Assembly: GCA_037893225.1 (NCBI GenBank)
Contig: JAZGUH010000282.1
Location: 1,550,001 to 1,614,000 of the forward strand
DNA length: 64,000 nt
Origin: Hippasteria phrygiana
Taxonomy: Eukaryota; Echinodermata; Asteroidea; Valvatida; Goniasteridae
Direction of reading: 5' to 3'
Made by a program: the position numbers and the translations under genes
The notes under the pieces: generated by a model
Seen by the model: the letters and a program-made list of their open reading frames with translations, nothing else
Database searches by the model: none
What the model was told of the DNA's origin: nothing
Shown: piece after piece, positions 14,124-30,131 of the stretch
How positions within the stretch are numbered: the first letter of the stretch is position 1
How the letters are laid out: each line of letters begins with the position of its first letter

Positions 14124-17100
14124 TTATGAATGAGTAAAGCAAGTCCATACCCCAGGGAATTTGACATGCATGGAGCAATAAATAGACGGTAATATGTACA
14201 CAGATGTTGGCCGGAAAGAAAATAAACATTGCGAGGTTTGAATTTTCTCCACAAGTTTTAACTCTAGGAAGCCGCCGATAATTGCAACATGTAGCGCCAG
14301 ATCTAAGCTATCCATACATGTCAAAATTACTGAATTTGGTTGATATTTCATGCAATTATGAATGAGTAAAGCAAGTCCATACCCCAGGGAATTTGACATG
14401 CATGGAGCAATAAATAGACGGTAACATGTACACAGATGTTGGCCGGAAAGAATATAAACATTGCGAGGTTTGAATTTTCTCCACAAGTTTTAACTCTAGG
14501 AAGCCGCCGATGATTGCAACATGTAGCGCCAGATCTAAGCTATCCATACATGTCAAAATTACTGCATTTGGTTGATATTTCATGCAATTATGAATGAGTA
14601 AAGCAAGTCCATACCCCAGGGAATTCGACAGGCATGGAGCAATAAATAAAAGGTAATATGCACACAGATGGTGGCCGGAAAGAAAATAAACATTGTGAGG
14701 TTTGAATTTTCTCCACAAGTGTTAACTCTAAGAAGCCGCCGATAATTGCAACATGTAGCGCCAGATCTAAGCTATCCATACATGTCAAAATTACTGTATT
14801 TGGTTGATATTTCATGCAATTATGAATGAGTAAAGCAAGTCCATACCCCAGGGAATTTGACAGGCATGGAGCAATAAATAAAAGGTAATCTGCACACAGA
14901 TGGTGGCCGGGAAGAAAATAAACATTGCGAGGTTTGAATTTTCTCCACAAGTGTTAACTCTAAGAAGCCGCCGATAATTGCAACATGTAGCGCCAGATCT
15001 AAGCTATACATACATGTCAAAATTACTGTATTTGGTTGATATTTCATGCAATTATGAATGAGTAAAGCAAGTCCATACCCCAGGGAATTTGACAGGCATG
15101 GAGCAATAAATAGACGGTAACATGTACAGAGATGTTGGCCGGAAAGAAAATAGACATTGCGAGGTTTGAATTTTCTCCACAAGTTTTAACTCTAGGAAGC
15201 CGCCGATGATTGCAACATGTAGCGCCAGATCTAAGCTATCCATACATGTCAAAAATACTGAATTTGGTTGATATTTCATGCAATTATGAATGAGTAAAGC
15301 AAGTCCATACCCCAGGGAATTTGACAGGCATGGAGCAATAAATAAAAGGTAATATGCACACAGATGGTGGCCGGAAAGAAAATAAACATTGCGAGGTTTG
15401 AATTTTCTCCACAAGTTTTAACTCTAGGAAGCCGCCGATGATTGCAACATGTAGCGCCAGATCTAAGCTATCCATACATGTCAAAATTACTGTATTTGGT
15501 TGATATTTCATGCAATTATGAATGAATAAAGCAAGTCCATACCCCAGGGAATTTGACATGCATGGAGCAATAAATAGACGGTAATATGTACACAGATGTT
15601 GGCCGGAAAGAAAATAAACATTGCGAGGTTTGAATTTTCTCCAAAAGATTTAACTCTAAGAAGCCGCCGATGATTGCAACATGTAGCGCCAGATCTAAGC
15701 TATCCATACATGTCAAAATTACTGCATTTGGTTGATATTTCATGCAATTATGAATGAGTAAAGCAAGTCCATACCCCAGGGAATTTGACAGGCATGGAGC
15801 AATAAATAAAAGGTAATATGCACACAGATGGTGGCCGGAAAGAAAATAAACATTGCGAGGTTTGAATTTTCTCCACAAGTGTTAACTCTAAGAAGCCGCC
15901 GATAATTGCAACATGTAGCGCCAGATCTAAGCTATACATACATGTCAAAATTACTGTATTTGGTTGATATTTCATGCAATTATGAATGAGTAAAGCAAGT
16001 CCATACCCCAGGGAATTTGACAGGCATGGAGCAATAAATAGACGGTAACATGTACACAGATGTTGGCCGGAAAGAAAATAGACATTGCGAGGTTTGAATT
16101 TTTTCCACAAGTTTTAACTCTAGGAAGCCGCCGATGATTGCAACATGTAGCGCCAGATCTAAGCTATCCATACATGTCAAAAATACTGCATTTGGTTGAT
16201 ATTTCATGCAATTATGAATGAATAAAGCAAGTCCATACCCCAGGGAATTTGACATGCATGGAGCAATAAATAGAAGGTAATATGTACACAGATGTTGGCC
16301 GGAAAGAAAATAAACATTGCGAGGTTTGAATTTTCTCCAAAAGATTTAACTCTAAGAAGCCGCCGATGATTGCAACATGTAGCGCCAGATCTAAGCTATC
16401 CATACATGTCAAAATTACTGCATTTGGTTGATATTTCATGCAATTATGAATGAGTAAAGCAAGTCCATACCCCAGGGAATTTGACATGCATGGAGCAATA
16501 AATAGACGGTAATATGTACACAGATGTTGGCCGGAAAGAAAATAAACATTGCGAGGTTTGAATTTTCTCCACAAGTTTTAACTCTAGGAAGCCGCCGATG
16601 ATTGCAACATGTAGCGCCAGATCTAAGCTATCCATACATGTCAAAATTACTGAATTTGGTTGATATTTCATGCAATTATGAATGAGTAAAGCAAGTCCAT
16701 ACCCCAGGGAATTTGACATGCATGGAGCAATAAATAGACGGTAACATGTACACAGATGTTGGCCGGAAAGAAAATAAACATTGCGAGGTTTGAATTTTCT
16801 CCACAAGTTTTAACTCTAGGAAGCCGCCGATGATTGCAACATGTAGCGCCAGATCTAAGCTATCCATACATGTCAAAATTACTGCATTTGGTTGATATTT
16901 CATGCAATTATGAATGAGTAAAGCAAGTCCATACCCCAGGGAATTCGACAGGCATGGAGCAATAAATAAAAGGTAATATGCACACAGATGGTGGCCGGAA
17001 AGAAAATAAACATTGCGAGGTTTGAATTTTCTCCACAAGTGTTAACTCTAAGAAGCCGCCGATAATTGCAACATGTAGCGCCAGATCTAAGCTATCCATA

Positions 17101-20100
17101 CAGTCAAAATTACTGTATTTGGTTGATATTTCATGCAATTATGAATGAGTAAAGCAAGTCCATACCCCAGGGAATTTGACAGGCATGGAGCAATAAATAA
17201 AAGGTAATCTGCACACAGATGGTGGCCGGGAAGAAAATAAACATTGCGAGGTTTGAATTTTCTCCACAAGTGTTAACTCTAAGAAGCCGCCGATAATTGC
17301 AACATGTAGCGTCAGATCTAAGCTATCCATACATGTCAAAATTACTGTATTTGGTTGATATTTCATGCAATTATGAATGAGTAAAGCAAGTCCATACCCC
17401 AGGGAATTTGACAGGCATGGAGCAATAAATAAAAGGTAATCTGCACACAGATGGTGGCCGGGAAGAAAATAAACATTGCGAGGTTTGAATTTTCTCCACA
17501 AGTGTTAACTCTAAGAAGCCGCCGATAATTGCAACATGTAGCGCCAGATCTAAGCTATCCATACATGTCAAAATTACTGCATTTGGTTGATATTTCATGC
17601 AATTATGAATGAGTAAAGCAAGTCCATACCCCAGGGAATTTGACAGGCATGGAGCAATAAATAAAAGGTAATATGCACACAGATGGTGGCCGGAAAGAAA
17701 ATAAACATTGCGAGGTTTGAATTTTCTCCACAAGTGTTAACTCTAAGAAGCCGCCGATAATTGCAACATGTAGCGCCAGATCTAAGCTATACATACATGT
17801 CAAAATTACTGTATTTGGTTGATATTTCATGCAATTATGAATGAGTAAAGCAAGTCCATACCCCAGGGAATTTGACAGGCATGGAGCAATAAATAGACGG
17901 TAACATGTACACAGATGTTGGCCGGAAAGAAAATAGACATTGCGAGGTTTGAATTTTCTCCACAAGTTTTAACTCTAGGAAGCCGCCGATGATTGCAACA
18001 TGTAGCGCCAGATCTAAGCTATCCATACATGTCAAAAATACTGCATTTGGTTGATATTTCATGCAATTATGAATGAATAAAGCAAGTCCATACCCCAGGG
18101 AATTTGACATGCATGGAGCAATAAATAGACGGTAATATGTACACAGATGTTGGCCGGAAAGAAAATAAACATTGCGAGGTTTGAATTTTCTCCAAAAGAT
18201 TTAACTCTAAGAAGCCGCCGATGATTGCAACATGTAGCGCCAGATCTAAGCTATCCATACATGTCAAAATTACTGCATTTGGTTGATATTTCATGCAATT
18301 ATGAATGAGTAAAGCAAGTCCATACCCCAGGGAATTTGACATGCATGGAGCAATAAATAGACGGTAATATGTACACAGATGTTGGCCGGAAAGAAAATAA
18401 ACATTGCGAGGTTTGAATTTTCTCCACAAGTTTTAACTCTAGGAAGCCGCCGATAATTGCAACATGTAGCGCCAGATCTAAGCTATCCATACATGTCAAA
18501 ATTACTGAATTTGGTTGATATTTCATGCAATTATGAATGAGTAAAGCAAGTCCATACCCCAGGGAATTTGACATGCATGGAGCAATAAATAGACGGTAAC
18601 ATGTACACAGATGTTGGCCGGAAAGAATATAAACATTGCGAGGTTTGAATTTTCTCCACAAGTTTTAACTCTAGGAAGCCGCCGATGATTGCAACATGTA
18701 GCGCCAGATCTAAGCTATCCATACATGTCAAAATTACTGCATTTGGTTGATATTTCATGCAATTATGAATGAGTAAAGCAAGTCCATACCCCAGGGAATT
18801 CGACAGGCATGGAGCAATAAATAAAAGGTAATATGCACACAGATGGTGGCCGGAAAGAAAATAAACATTGCGAGGTTTGAATTTTCTCCACAAGTGTTAA
18901 CTCTAAGAAGCCGCCGATAATTGCAACATGTAGCGCCAGATCTAAGCTATCCATACATGTCAAAATTACTGTATTTGGTTGATATTTCATGCAATTATGA
19001 ATGAGTAAAGCAAGTCCATACCCCAGGGAATTTGACAGGCATGGAGCAATAAATAAAAGGTAATCTGCACACAGATGGTGGCCGGGAAGAAAATAAACAT
19101 TGCGAGGTTTGAATTTTCTCCACAAGTGTTAACTCTAAGAAGCCGCCGATAATTGCAACATGTAGCGCCAGATCTAAGCTATACATACATGTCAAAATTA
19201 CTGTATTTGGTTGATATTTCATGCAATTATGAATGAGTAAAGCAAGTCCATACCCCAGGGAATTTGACAGGCATGGAGCAATAAATAGACGGTAACATGT
19301 ACAGAGATGTTGGCCGGAAAGAAAATAGACATTGCGAGGTTTGAATTTTCTCCACAAGTTTTAACTCTAGGAAGCCGCCGATGATTGCAACATGTAGCGC
19401 CAGATCTAAGCTATCCATACATGTCAAAAATACTGAATTTGGTTGATATTTCATGCAATTATGAATGAGTAAAGCAAGTCCATACCCCAGGGAATTTGAC
19501 AGGCATGGAGCAATAAATAAAAGGTAATATGCACACAGATGGTGGCCGGAAAGAAAATAAACATTGCGAGGTTTGAATTTTCTCCACAAGTTTTAACTCT
19601 AGGAAGCCGCCGATGATTGCAACATGTAGCGCCAGATCTAAGCTATCCATACATGTCAAAATTACTGTATTTGGTTGATATTTCATGCAATTATGAATGA
19701 ATAAAGCAAGTCCATACCCCAGGGAATTTGACATGCATGGAGCAATAAATAGACGGTAATATGTACACAGATGTTGGCCGGAAAGAAAATAAACATTGCG
19801 AGGTTTGAATTTTCTCCAAAAGATTTAACTCTAAGAAGCCGCCGATGATTGCAACATGTAGCGCCAGATCTAAGCTATCCATACATGTCAAAATTACTGC
19901 ATTTGGTTGATATTTCATGCAATTATGAATGAGTAAAGCAAGTCCATACCCCAGGGAATTTGACAGGCATGGAGCAATAAATAAAAGGTAATATGCACAC
20001 AGATGGTGGCCGGAAAGAAAATAAACATTGCGAGGTTTGAATTTTCTCCACAAGTGTTAACTCTAAGAAGCCGCCGATAATTGCAACATGTAGCGCCAGA

Positions 20101-22473
20101 TCTAAGCTATACATACATGTCAAAATTACTGTATTTGGTTGATATTTCATGCAATTATGAATGAGTAAAGCAAGTCCATACCCCAGGGAATTTGACAGGC
20201 ATGGAGCAATAAATAGACGGTAACATGTACACAGATGTTGGCCGGAAAGAAAATAGACATTGCGAGGTTTGAATTTTTTCCACAAGTTTTAACTCTAGGA
20301 AGCCGCCGATGATTGCAACATGTAGCGCCAGATCTAAGCTATCCATACATGTCAAAAATACTGCATTTGGTTGATATTTCATGCAATTATGAATGAATAA
20401 AGCAAGTCCATACCCCAGGGAATTTGACATGCATGGAGCAATAAATAGAAGGTAATATGTACACAGATGTTGGCCGGAAAGAAAATAAACATTGCGAGGT
20501 TTGAATTTTCTCCAAAAGATTTAACTCTAAGAAGCCGCCGATGATTGCAACATGTAGCGCCAGATCTAAGCTATCCATACATGTCAAAATTACTGCATTT
20601 GGTTGATATTTCATGCAATTATGAATGAGTAAAGCAAGTCCATACCCCAGGGAATTTGACATGCATGGAGCAATAAATAGACGGTAATATGTACACAGAT
20701 GTTGGCCGGAAAGAAAATAAACATTGCGAGGTTTGAATTTTCTCCACAAGTTTTAACTCTAGGAAGCCGCCGATGATTGCAACATGTAGCGCCAGATCTA
20801 AGCTATCCATACATGTCAAAATTACTGAATTTGGTTGATATTTCATGCAATTATGAATGAGTAAAGCAAGTCCATACCCCAGGGAATTTGACATGCATGG
20901 AGCAATAAATAGACGGTAACATGTACACAGATGTTGGCCGGAAAGAAAATAAACATTGCGAGGTTTGAATTTTCTCCACAAGTTTTAACTCTAGGAAGCC
21001 GCCGATGATTGCAACATGTAGCGCCAGATCTAAGCTATCCATACATGTCAAAATTACTGCATTTGGTTGATATTTCATGCAATTATGAATGAGTAAAGCA
21101 AGTCCATACCCCAGGGAATTCGACAGGCATGGAGCAATAAATAAAAGGTAATATGCACACAGATGGTGGCCGGAAAGAAAATAAACATTGCGAGGTTTGA
21201 ATTTTCTCCACAAGTGTTAACTCTAAGAAGCCGCCGATAATTGCAACATGTAGCGCCAGATCTAAGCTATCCATACAGTCAAAATTACTGTATTTGGTTG
21301 ATATTTCATGCAATTATGAATGAGTAAAGCAAGTCCATACCCCAGGGAATTTGACAGGCATGGAGCAATAAATAAAAGGTAATCTGCACACAGATGGTGG
21401 CCGGGAAGAAAATAAACATTGCGAGGTTTGAATTTTCTCCACAAGTGTTAACTCTAAGAAGCCGCCGATAATTGCAACATGTAGCGTCAGATCTAAGCTA
21501 TCCATACATGTCAAAATTACTGTATTTGGTTGATATTTCATGCAATTATGAATGAGTAAAGCAAGTCCATACCCCAGGGAATTTGACAGGCATGGAGCAA
21601 TAAATAAAAGGTAATCTGCACACAGATGGTGGCCGGGAAGAAAATAAACATTGCGAGGTTTGAATTTTCTCCACAAGTGTTAACTCTAAGAAGCCGCCGA
21701 TAATTGCAACATGTAGCGCCAGATCTAAGCTATCCATACATGTCAAAATTACTGCATTTGGTTGATATTTCATGCAATTATGAATGAGTAAAGCAAGTCC
21801 ATACCCCAGGGAATTTGACAGGCATGGAGCAATAAATAAAAGGTAATATGCACACAGATGGTGGCCGGAAAGAAAATAAACATTGCGAGGTTTGAATTTT
21901 CTCCACAAGTGTTAACTCTAAGAAGCCGCCGATAATTGCAACATGTAGCGCCAGATCTAAGCTATACATACATGTCAAAATTACTGTATTTGGTTGATAT
22001 TTCATGCAATTATGAATGAGTAAAGCAAGTCCATACCCCAGGGAATTTGACAGGCATGGAGCAATAAATAGACGGTAACATGTACACAGATGTTGGCCGG
22101 AAAGAAAATAGACATTGCGAGGTTTGAATTTTCTCCACAAGTTTTAACTCTAGGAAGCCGCCGATGATTGCAACATGTAGCGCCAGATCTAAGCTATCCA
22201 TACATGTCAAAAATACTGCATTTGGTTGATATTTCATGCAATTATGAATGAATAAAGCAAGTCCATACCCCAGGGAATTTGACATGCATGGAGCAATAAA
22301 TAGACGGTAATATGTACACAGATGTTGGCCGGAAAGAAAATAAACATTGCGAGGTTTGAATTTTCTCCAAAAGATTTAACTCTAAGAAGCCGCCGATGAT
22401 TGCAACATGTAGCGCCAGATCTAAGCTATCCATACATGTCAAAATTACTGCATTTGGTTGATATTTCATGCAA
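14124..22473. repeat. Higher-order repeat: two tandem 18-monomer blocks (4,175 bp)
   Basis: The variant order of 14,124-18,298 is repeated almost exactly in 18,299-22,473, an offset of 4,175 bp (18 x 232 minus 1). A one-base deletion (CATACAGTC instead of CATACATGTC) tags positions near 17,101 and 21,276, exactly 4,175 bp apart. A third tagged copy near 23,131 is 1,855 bp further on, an 8-mer duplication of part of the block. Confidence 0.85.
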
Positions 22474-24096
22474 TTATGAATGAGTAAAGCAAGTCCATAC
22501 CCCAGGGAATTTGACATGCATGGAGCAATAAATAGACGGTAATATGTACACAGATGTTGGCCGGAAAGAAAATAAACATTGCGAGGTTTGAATTTTCTCC
22601 ACAAGTTTTAACTCTAGGAAGCCGCCGATGATTGCAACATGTAGCGCCAGATCTAAGCTATCCATACATGTCAAAATTACTGAATTTGGTTGATATTTCA
22701 TGCAATTATGAATGAGTAAAGCAAGTCCATACCCCAGGGAATTTGACATGCATGGAGCAATAAATAGACGGTAACATGTACACAGATGTTGGCCGGAAAG
22801 AAAATAAACATTGCGAGGTTTGAATTTTCTCCACAAGTTTTAACTCTAGGAAGCCGCCGATGATTGCAACATGTAGCGCCAGATCTAAGCTATCCATACA
22901 TGTCAAAATTACTGCATTTGGTTGATATTTCATGCAATTATGAATGAGTAAAGCAAGTCCATACCCCAGGGAATTCGACAGGCATGGAGCAATAAATAAA
23001 AGGTAATATGCACACAGATGGTGGCCGGAAAGAAAATAAACATTGCGAGGTTTGAATTTTCTCCACAAGTGTTAACTCTAAGAAGCCGCCGATAATTGCA
23101 ACATGTAGCGCCAGATCTAAGCTATCCATACAGTCAAAATTACTGTATTTGGTTGATATTTCATGCAATTATGAATGAGTAAAGCAAGTCCATACCCCAG
23201 GGAATTTGACAGGCATGGAGCAATAAATAAAAGGTAATCTGCACACAGATGGTGGCCGGGAAGAAAATAAACATTGCGAGGTTTGAATTTTCTCCACAAG
23301 TGTTAACTCTAAGAAGCCGCCGATAATTGCAACATGTAGCGTCAGATCTAAGCTATCCATACATGTCAAAATTACTGTATTTGGTTGATATTTCATGCAA
23401 TTATGAATGAGTAAAGCAAGTCCATACCCCAGGGAATTTGACAGGCATGGAGCAATAAATAAAAGGTAATCTGCACACAGATGGTGGCCGGGAAGAAAAT
23501 AAACATTGCGAGGTTTGAATTTTCTCCACAAGTGTTAACTCTAAGAAGCCGCCGATAATTGCAACATGTAGCGCCAGATCTAAGCTATCCATACATGTCA
23601 AAATTACTGCATTTGGTTGATATTTCATGCAATTATGAATGAGTAAAGCAAGTCCATACCCCAGGGAATTTGACAGGCATGGAGCAATAAATAAAAGGTA
23701 ATATGCACACAGATGGTGGCCGGAAAGAAAATAAACATTGCGAGGTTTGAATTTTCTCCACAAGTGTTAACTCTAAGAAGCCGCCGATAATTGCAACATG
23801 TAGCGCCAGATCTAAGCTATACATACATGTCAAAATTACTGTATTTGGTTGATATTTCATGCAATTATGAATGAGTAAAGCAAGTCCATACCCCAGGGAA
23901 TTTGACAGGCATGGAGCAATAAATAGACGGTAACATGTACACAGATGTTGGCCGGAAAGAAAATAGACATTGCGAGGTTTGAATTTTCTCCACAAGTTTT
24001 AACTCTAGGAAGCCGCCGATGATTGCAACATGTAGCGCCAGATCTAAGCTATCCATACATGTCAAAAATACTGCATTTGGTTGATATTTCATGCAA

Positions 24097-27000
24097 TTAT
24101 GAATGAATAAAGCAAGTCCATACCCCAGGGAATTTGACATGCATGGAGCAATAAATAGACGGTAATATGTACACAGATGTTGGCCGGAAAGAAAATAAAC
24201 ATTGCGAGGTTTGAATTTTCTCCAAAAGATTTAACTCTAAGAAGCCGCCGATGATTGCAACATGTAGCGCCAGATCTAAGCTATCCATACATGTCAAAAT
24301 TACTGCATTTGGTTGATATTTCATGCAATTATGAATGAGTAAAGCAAGTCCATACCCCAGGGAATTTGAGATGCATGGAGCAATAAATAGACGGTAATAT
24401 GTACACAGATGTTGGCCGGAAAGAAAATAAACATTGCGAGGTTTGAATTTTCTCCACAAGTTTTAACTCTAGGAAGCCGCCGATGATTGCAACATGTAGC
24501 GCCAGATCTAAGCTATCCATACATGTCAAAATTACTGAATTTGGTTGATATTTCATGCAATTATGAATGAGTAAAGCAAGTCCATACCCCAGGGAATTTG
24601 ACATGCATGGAGCAATAAATAGACGGTAACATGTACACAGATGTTGGCCGGAAAGAAAATAAACATTGCGAGGTTTGAATTTTCTCCACAAGTGTTAACT
24701 CTAAGAAGCCGCCGATAATTGCAACATGTAGCGCCAGATCTAAGCTATACATACATGTCAAAATTACTGTATTTGGTTGATATTTCATGCAATTATGAAT
24801 GAGTAAAGCAAGTCCATACCCCAGGGAATTTGACAGGCATGGAGCAATAAATAGACGGTAACATGTACACAGATGTTGGCCGGAAAGAAAATAAACATTG
24901 CGAGGTTTGAATTTTCACCAAAAGATTTAACTCTAAGAAGCCGCCGATGATTGCAACATGTAGCGCCAGATCAAAAGCTATCCATACATGTCAAAATTAC
25001 TGCATTTGGTTGATATTTCATGCAATTATGAATGAGTAAAGCAAGTCCATACCCCAGGGAATTTGACAGGCATGGAGCAATAAATAAAAGGTAATATGCA
25101 CACAGATGGTGGCCGGAAAGAAAATAAACATTGCGAGGTTTGAATTTTCTCCACAAGTGTTAACTCTAAGAAGCCGCCGATAATTGCAACATGTAGCGCC
25201 AGATCTAAGCTATACATACATGTCAAAATTACTGTATTTGGTTGATATTTCATGCAATTATGAATGAGTAAAGCAAGTCCATACCCCAGGGAATTTGACA
25301 GGCATGGAGCAATAAATAGACGGTAACATGTACACAGATGTTGGCCGGAAAGAAAATAGACATTGCGAGGTTTGAATTTTCTCCACAAGTTTTAACTCTA
25401 GGAAGCCGCCGATGATTGCAACATGTAGCGCCAGATCTAAGCTATCCATACATGTCAAAAATACTGAATTTGGTTGATATTTCATGCAATTATGAATGAG
25501 TAAAGCAAGTCCATACCCCAGGGAATTTGACAGGCATGGAGCAATAAATAAAAGGTAATATGCACACAGATGGTGGCCGGAAAGAAAATAAACATTGCGA
25601 GGTTTGAATTTTCTCCACAAGTTTTAACTCTAGGAAGCCGCCGATGATTGCAACATGTAGCGCCAGATCTAAGCTATCCATACATGTCAAAATTACTGTA
25701 TTTGGTTGATATTTCATGCAATTATGAATGAATAAAGCAAGTCCATACCCCAGGGAATTTGACATGCATGGAGCAATAAATAGACGGTAATATGTACACA
25801 GATGTTGGCCGGAAAGAAAATAAACATTGCGAGGTTTGAATTTTCTCCAAAAGATTTAACTCTAAGAAGCCGCCGATGATTGCAACATGTAGCGCCAGAT
25901 CTAAGCTATCCATACATGTCAAAATTACTGCATTTGGTTGATATTTCATGCAATTATGAATGAGTAAAGCAAGTCCATACCCCAGGGAATTTGACATGCA
26001 TGGAGCAATAAATAGACGGTAATATGTACACAGATGTTGGCCGGAAAGAAAATAAACATTGCGAGGTTTGAATTTTCTCCAAAAGATTTAACTCTAAGAA
26101 GCCGCCGATGATTGCAACATGTAGCGCCAGATCTAAGCTATCCATACATGTCAAAATTACTGCATTTGGTTGATATTTCATGCAATTATGAATGAGTAAA
26201 GCAAGTCCATACCCCAGGGAATTTGAGATGCATGGAGCAATAAATAGACGGTAATATGTACACAGATGTTGGCCGGAAAGAAAATAAACATTGCGAGGTT
26301 TGAATTTTCTCCACAAGTTTTAACTCTAGGAAGCCGCCGATGATTGCAACATGTAGCGCCAGATCTAAGCTATCCATACATGTCAAAATTACTGAATTTG
26401 GTTGATATTTCATGCAATTATGAATGAGTAAAGCAAGTCCATACCCCAGGGAATTTGACATGCATGGAGCAATAAATAGACGGTAACATGTACACAGATG
26501 TTGGCCGGAAAGAAAATAAACATTGCGAGGTTTGAATTTTCTCCACAAGTGTTAACTCTAAGAAGCCGCCGATAATTGCAACATGTAGCGCCAGATCTAA
26601 GCTATACATACATGTCAAAATTACTGTATTTGGTTGATATTTCATGCAATTATGAATGAGTAAAGCAAGTCCATACCCCAGGGAATTTGACAGGCATGGA
26701 GCAATAAATAGAAGGTAACATGTACACAGATGTTGGCCGGAAAGAAAATAAACATTGCGAGGTTTGAATTTTCACCAAAAGATTTAACTCTAAGAAGCCG
26801 CCGATGATTGCAACATGTAGCGCCAGATCAAAAGCTATCCATACATGTCAAAATTACTGCATTTGGTTGATATTTCATGCAATTATGAATGAGTAAAGCA
26901 AGTCCATACCCCAGGGAATTTGACAGGCATGGAGCAATAAATAAAAGGTAATATGCACACAGATGGTGGCCGGAAAGAAAATAAACATTGCGAGGTTTGA

Positions 27001-30000
27001 ATTTTCTCCACAAGTGTTAACTCTAAGAAGCCGCCGATAATTGCAACATGTAGCGCCAGATCTAAGCTATACATACATGTCAAAATTACTGTATTTGGTT
27101 GATATTTCATGCAATTATGAATGAGTAAAGCAAGTCCATACCCCAGGGAATTTGACAGGCATGGAGCAATAAATAGACGGTAACATGTACACAGATGTTG
27201 GCCGGAAAGAAAATAGACATTGCGAGGTTTGAATTTTCTCCACAAGTTTTAACTCTAGGAAGCCGCCGATGATTGCAACATGTAGCGCCAGATCTAAGCT
27301 ATCCATACATGTCAAAAATACTGAATTTGGTTGATATTTCATGCAATTATGAATGAGTAAAGCAAGTCCATACCCCAGGGAATTTGACAGGCATGGAGCA
27401 ATAAATAAAAGGTAATATGCACACAGATGGTGGCCGGAAAGAAAATAAACATTGCGAGGTTTGAATTTTCTCCACAAGTTTTAACTCTAGGAAGCCGCCG
27501 ATGATTGCAACATGTAGCGCCAGATCTAAGCTATCCATACATGTCAAAATTACTGTATTTGGTTGATATTTCATGCAATTATGAATGAATAAAGCAAGTC
27601 CATACCCCAGGGAATTTGACATGCATGGAGCAATAAATAGACGGTAATATGTACACAGATGTTGGCCGGAAAGAAAATAAACATTGCGAGGTTTGAATTT
27701 TCTCCAAAAGATTTAACTCTAAGAAGCCGCCGATGATTGCAACATGTAGCGCCAGATCTAAGCTATCCATACATGTCAAAATTACTGCATTTGGTTGATA
27801 TTTCATGCAATTATGAATGAGTAAAGCAAGTCCATACCCCAGGGAATTTGACAGGCATGGAGCAATAAATAAAAGGTAATATGCACACAGATGGTGGCCG
27901 GAAAGAAAATAAACATTGCGAGGTTTGAATTTTCTCCACAAGTGTTAACTCTAAGAAGCCGCCGATAATTGCAACATGTAGCGCCAGATCTAAGCTATAC
28001 ATACATGTCAAAATTACTGTATTTGGTTGATATTTCATGCAATTATGAATGAGTAAAGCAAGTCCATACCCCAGGGAATTTGACAGGCATGGAGCAATAA
28101 ATAGACGGTAACATGTACACAGATGTTGGCCGGAAAGAAAATAGACATTGCGAGGTTTGAATTTTCTCCACAAGTTTTAACTCTAGGAAGCCGCCGATGA
28201 TTGCAACATGTAGCGCCAGATCTAAGCTATCCATACATGTCAAAATTACTGCATTTGGTTGATATTTCATGCAATTATGAATGAGTAAAGCAAGTCCATA
28301 CCCCAGGGAATTTGAGATGCATGGAGCAATAAATAGACGGTAATATGTACACAGATGTTGGCCGGAAAGAAAATAAACATTGCGAGGTTTGAATTTTCTC
28401 CACAAGTTTTAACTCTAGGAAGCCGCCGATGATTGCAACATGTAGCGCCAGATCTAAGCTATCCATACATGTCAAAATTACTGAATTTGGTTGATATTTC
28501 ATGCAATTATGAATGAGTAAAGCAAGTCCATACCCCAGGGAATTTGACATGCATGGAGCAATAAATAGACGGTAACATGTACACAGATGTTGGCCGGAAA
28601 GAAAATAAACATTGCGAGGTTTGAATTTTCTCCACAAGTGTTAACTCTAAGAAGCCGCCGATAATTGCAACATGTAGCGCCAGATCTAAGCTATACATAC
28701 ATGTCAAAATTACTGTATTTGGTTGATATTTCATGCAATTATGAATGAGTAAAGCAAGTCCATACCCCAGGGAATTTGACAGGCATGGAGCAATAAATAG
28801 ACGGTAACATGTACACAGATGTTGGCCGGAAAGAAAATAAACATTGCGAGGTTTGAATTTTCACCAAAAGATTTAACTCTAAGAAGCCGCCGATGATTGC
28901 AACATGTAGCGCCAGATCAAAAGCTATCCATACATGTCAAAATTACTGCATTTGGTTGATATTTCATGCAATTATGAATGAGTAAAGCAAGTCCATACCC
29001 CAGGGAATTTGACAGGCATGGAGCAATAAATAAAAGGTAATATGCACACAGATGGTGGCCGGAAAGAAAATAAACATTGCGAGGTTTGAATTTTCTCCAC
29101 AAGTGTTAACTCTAAGAAGCCGCCGATAATTGCAACATGTAGCGCCAGATCTAAGCTATACATACATGTCAAAATTACTGTATTTGGTTGATATTTCATG
29201 CAATTATGAATGAGTAAAGCAAGTCCATACCCCAGGGAATTTGACAGGCATGGAGCAATAAATAGACGGTAACATGTACACAGATGTTGGCCGGAAAGAA
29301 AATATACATTGCGAGGTTTGAATTTTCTCCACAAGTTTTAACTCTAGGAAGCCGCCGATGATTGCAACATGTAGCGCCAGATCTAAGCTATCCATACATG
29401 TCAAAATTACTGTATTTGGTTGATATTTCATGCAATTATGAATGAATAAAGCAAGTCCATACCCCAGGGAATTTGACATGCATGGAGCAATAAATAGACG
29501 GTAATATGTACACAGATGTTGGCCGGAAAGAAAATAAACATTGCGAGGTTTGAATTTTCTCCAAAAGATTTAACTCTAAGAAGCCGCCGATGATTGCAAC
29601 ATGTAGCGCCAGATCTAAGCTATCCATACATGTCAAAATTACTGCATTTGGTTGATATTTCATGCAATTATGAATGAGTAAAGCAAGTCCATACCCCAGG
29701 GAATTTGACAGGCATGGAGCAATAAATAAAAGGTAATATGCACACAGATGGTGGCCGGAAAGAAAATAAACATTGCGAGGTTTGAATTTTCTCCACAAGT
29801 GTTAACTCTAAGAAGCCGCCGATAATTGCAACATGTAGCGCCAGATCTAAGCTATACATACATGTCAAAATTACTGTATTTGGTTGATATTTCATGCAAT
29901 TATGAATGAGTAAAGCAAGTCCATACCCCAGGGAATTTGACAGGCATGGAGCAATAAATAGACGGTAACATGTACACAGATGTTGGCCGGAAAGAAAATA

Positions 30001-30131
30001 GACATTGCGAGGTTTGAATTTTCTCCACAAGTTTTAACTCTAGGAAGCCGCCGATGATTGCAACATGTAGCGCCAGATCTAAGCTATCCATACATGTCAA
30101 AAATACTGCATTTGGTTGATATTTCATGCAA
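24097..30131. repeat. 8- and 9-monomer duplications tagged by loss of the AGATCT site
   Basis: Monomers carrying GATCAAAAGC in place of GATCTAAGC occur near 24,971, 26,828 and 28,917. The spacings are 1,857 bp (8 monomers +1) and 2,089 bp (9 monomers +1). Flanking monomers match at the same offsets, for example 24,329 with 26,186 and 28,275. The change removes the otherwise near-constant AGATCT site. Confidence 0.8.
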
